Shown here: positions 43,724 to 44,582 of the stretch, piece by piece | Layout: each line of letters begins with the position of its first letter | How positions within the stretch are numbered: the first letter of the stretch is position 1 | IMG/VR virus record: IMGVR_UViG_3300031554_000002 | Span: 1-44,582 of that record | Length of the DNA: 44,582 bases | DNA from: a virus | Direction: 5' to 3' (one strand) | Position numbers and translations under genes: made by a program | The notes under the pieces: generated by a model | Databases searched by the model: none | Seen by the model: only the letters and a program-made list of their open reading frames with translations | What the model was told of the DNA's origin: nothing

Positions 43724-44582
43724 ATGGCCGCAGGCAACACCACAACGGGGTCACTGGCTGACAGCCTGCCTACCATTATCGCTGAGGCACGAGTGGTCAG
43801 GGAGTTTCCAGGCCAGGTGCCGAAGTTGGCAGACAGGTATCGTCTGGATGAAGGCGAAGGGCTCGACTGGAACGAGATCGCCCTTTCCCAGATGAATGCT
43901 CAGGCCGTGACTGAGACTACGGTTCTGGACAATCCCCAGCAGTATGCCGACACGCTCCTGACGATCACGCCGACCGTGACGGGGATCACAACCATCGTGA
44001 CCGACCGCACCTACAGGCGGATCAGCAAGAACGTGGCGGGGCAGATGGGCGGGGTTGCCCAGGCCGCTATCGAGAGGAAAAAGGACGAAGACGGGCTAAC
44101 AACCCTGGACGGTGCAACGATTGAGTTGGGGGGCACGGGAACCCCTGTGGAGTTCTCCGACTTCTCGCACGCTGTTGACAGGGTGAAAGTTGGAGACTCA
44201 AACGAGCCGTCCAACAGCCCGATTTATGGTGTGCTTCACGCCTACCACATCACCGATGTCAAGGATCAACTCGTGGCAGGTATCGGCACCTACAACATCC
44301 CCAAGGGCATTTCGGAAGACACGTTCAAGCGTGGCTTCAATGGAACCCTTGGTGGAGCCAACATCTTCGAGGACGGCAACATCGCCATCGACACCACCCC
44401 CGATTGCAAGTCCTTCATCTTCGCCCGCTTCGGGCTGATTCTCGTAGAGGGCCATTCCCTCCGTTCCGCAACTAAGCGGCGCGACGAATATGGCGGTGGA
44501 GCCGACCAGCTCTTCATCTATGACGAATACGCCTATGGCGAGCGTTTGGCGGCTGCAACGACAGGCGCTTTCATCGCTGAGA
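43724..44582 (+). CDS. Major capsid protein, N-terminal part (continues at base 1)
   Basis: Starts at ATG 43724 after AAGGAGATTTAA and runs off the window in phase with 1-156, total 295 residues. It begins MAAGNTTTGSLADSLPTI and includes TRRISKN-like YRRISKNVAGQMGG and GIGTYNIPKG. The residue-20 to 100 arm-and-domain layout fits HK97-fold coat proteins. Called mainly by position after the scaffold and by length. Confidence 0.8.
   Translation, partial: MAAGNTTTGSLADSLPTIIAEARVVREFPGQVPKLADRYRLDEGEGLDWNEIALSQMNAQAVTETTVLDNPQQYADTLLTITPTVTGITTIVTDRTYRRISKNVAGQMGGVAQAAIERKKDEDGLTTLDGATIELGGTGTPVEFSDFSHAVDRVKVGDSNEPSNSPIYGVLHAYHITDVKDQLVAGIGTYNIPKGISEDTFKRGFNGTLGGANIFEDGNIAIDTTPDCKSFIFARFGLILVEGHSLRSATKRRDEYGGGADQLFIYDEYAYGERLAAATTGAFIAE
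44456..44582. repeat. Terminal direct repeat (assembly overlap), right copy
   Basis: The last 127 bases equal 1-127. They encode the capsid segment from SLRSATKRRDEYGG onward, so the capsid gene is complete only when the ends are joined. Confidence 0.9.

Overview
The window is essentially a complete tailed-phage genome from an assembly, most likely podovirus-like. Its first 127 bases (1-127) are identical to its last 127 (44456-44582). Joined on that overlap it makes a circle of 44,455 bp, and the major capsid gene reads unbroken across the join (43724 to 44582, then to 156). It is phage because it carries large terminase, portal, scaffold, capsid, tail fibre, holin-like and endolysin genes. 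A short-tailed virion is inferred: no tape measure, tail tube or sheath gene is visible, while there is a lytic transglycosylase, a 1195-residue internal-virion-type protein, an adaptor and a large tail protein. Ribosome-binding sites of the AGGAGG type and sigma-70-like promoters point to a bacterial host, which cannot be named from the sequence. A tyrosine integrase suggests a temperate or formerly temperate lifestyle, although no clear CI-type repressor was recognised.

Layout. 1-12.4 kb (+): end of the capsid gene, HNH endonuclease, surface and structural proteins, four tiny very basic proteins, adaptor, tail protein, tail fibre, two small membrane proteins (holin candidates) and a metallophosphoesterase. 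12.4-12.8 kb: 330-400 bases without a convincing gene but with two extended -10 promoters, each followed by a hairpin; this is also the likely attP neighbourhood. 12.8-13.6 kb (-): integrase. 13.8-26.9 kb (+): a long compact operon of small genes, many zinc-binding, with replication and recombination functions (an initiator with a DnaA domain I, a resolvase-like nuclease, a LexA-type winged helix, a ribbon-helix-helix protein, a sigma-region-4-like protein), two 3D-domain proteins, an endolysin and an HExxH protein. 26.96-29.24 kb (-): nine small genes. 29.28-29.37 kb: divergent control region with a perfect dyad. 29.4-32.5 kb (+): a possible small terminase and a run of tiny overlapping genes. 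32.5-44.6 kb (+): DNA packaging, portal, internal virion proteins, scaffold and capsid.

How the parts work together. The divergent region at 29.3 kb looks like a regulatory switch, and the promoter at 13.75 kb drives the accessory/replication operon. The two late units (terminase-portal and scaffold-capsid) each begin with a strong promoter, then the same 25-base sequence, then an intrinsic terminator just before the first gene. That shared promoter-element-terminator arrangement is the best candidate here for an undescribed regulatory system, most simply a late antitermination or attenuation site. Three promoters place the start codon at or next to the predicted transcription start, suggesting leaderless mRNAs.
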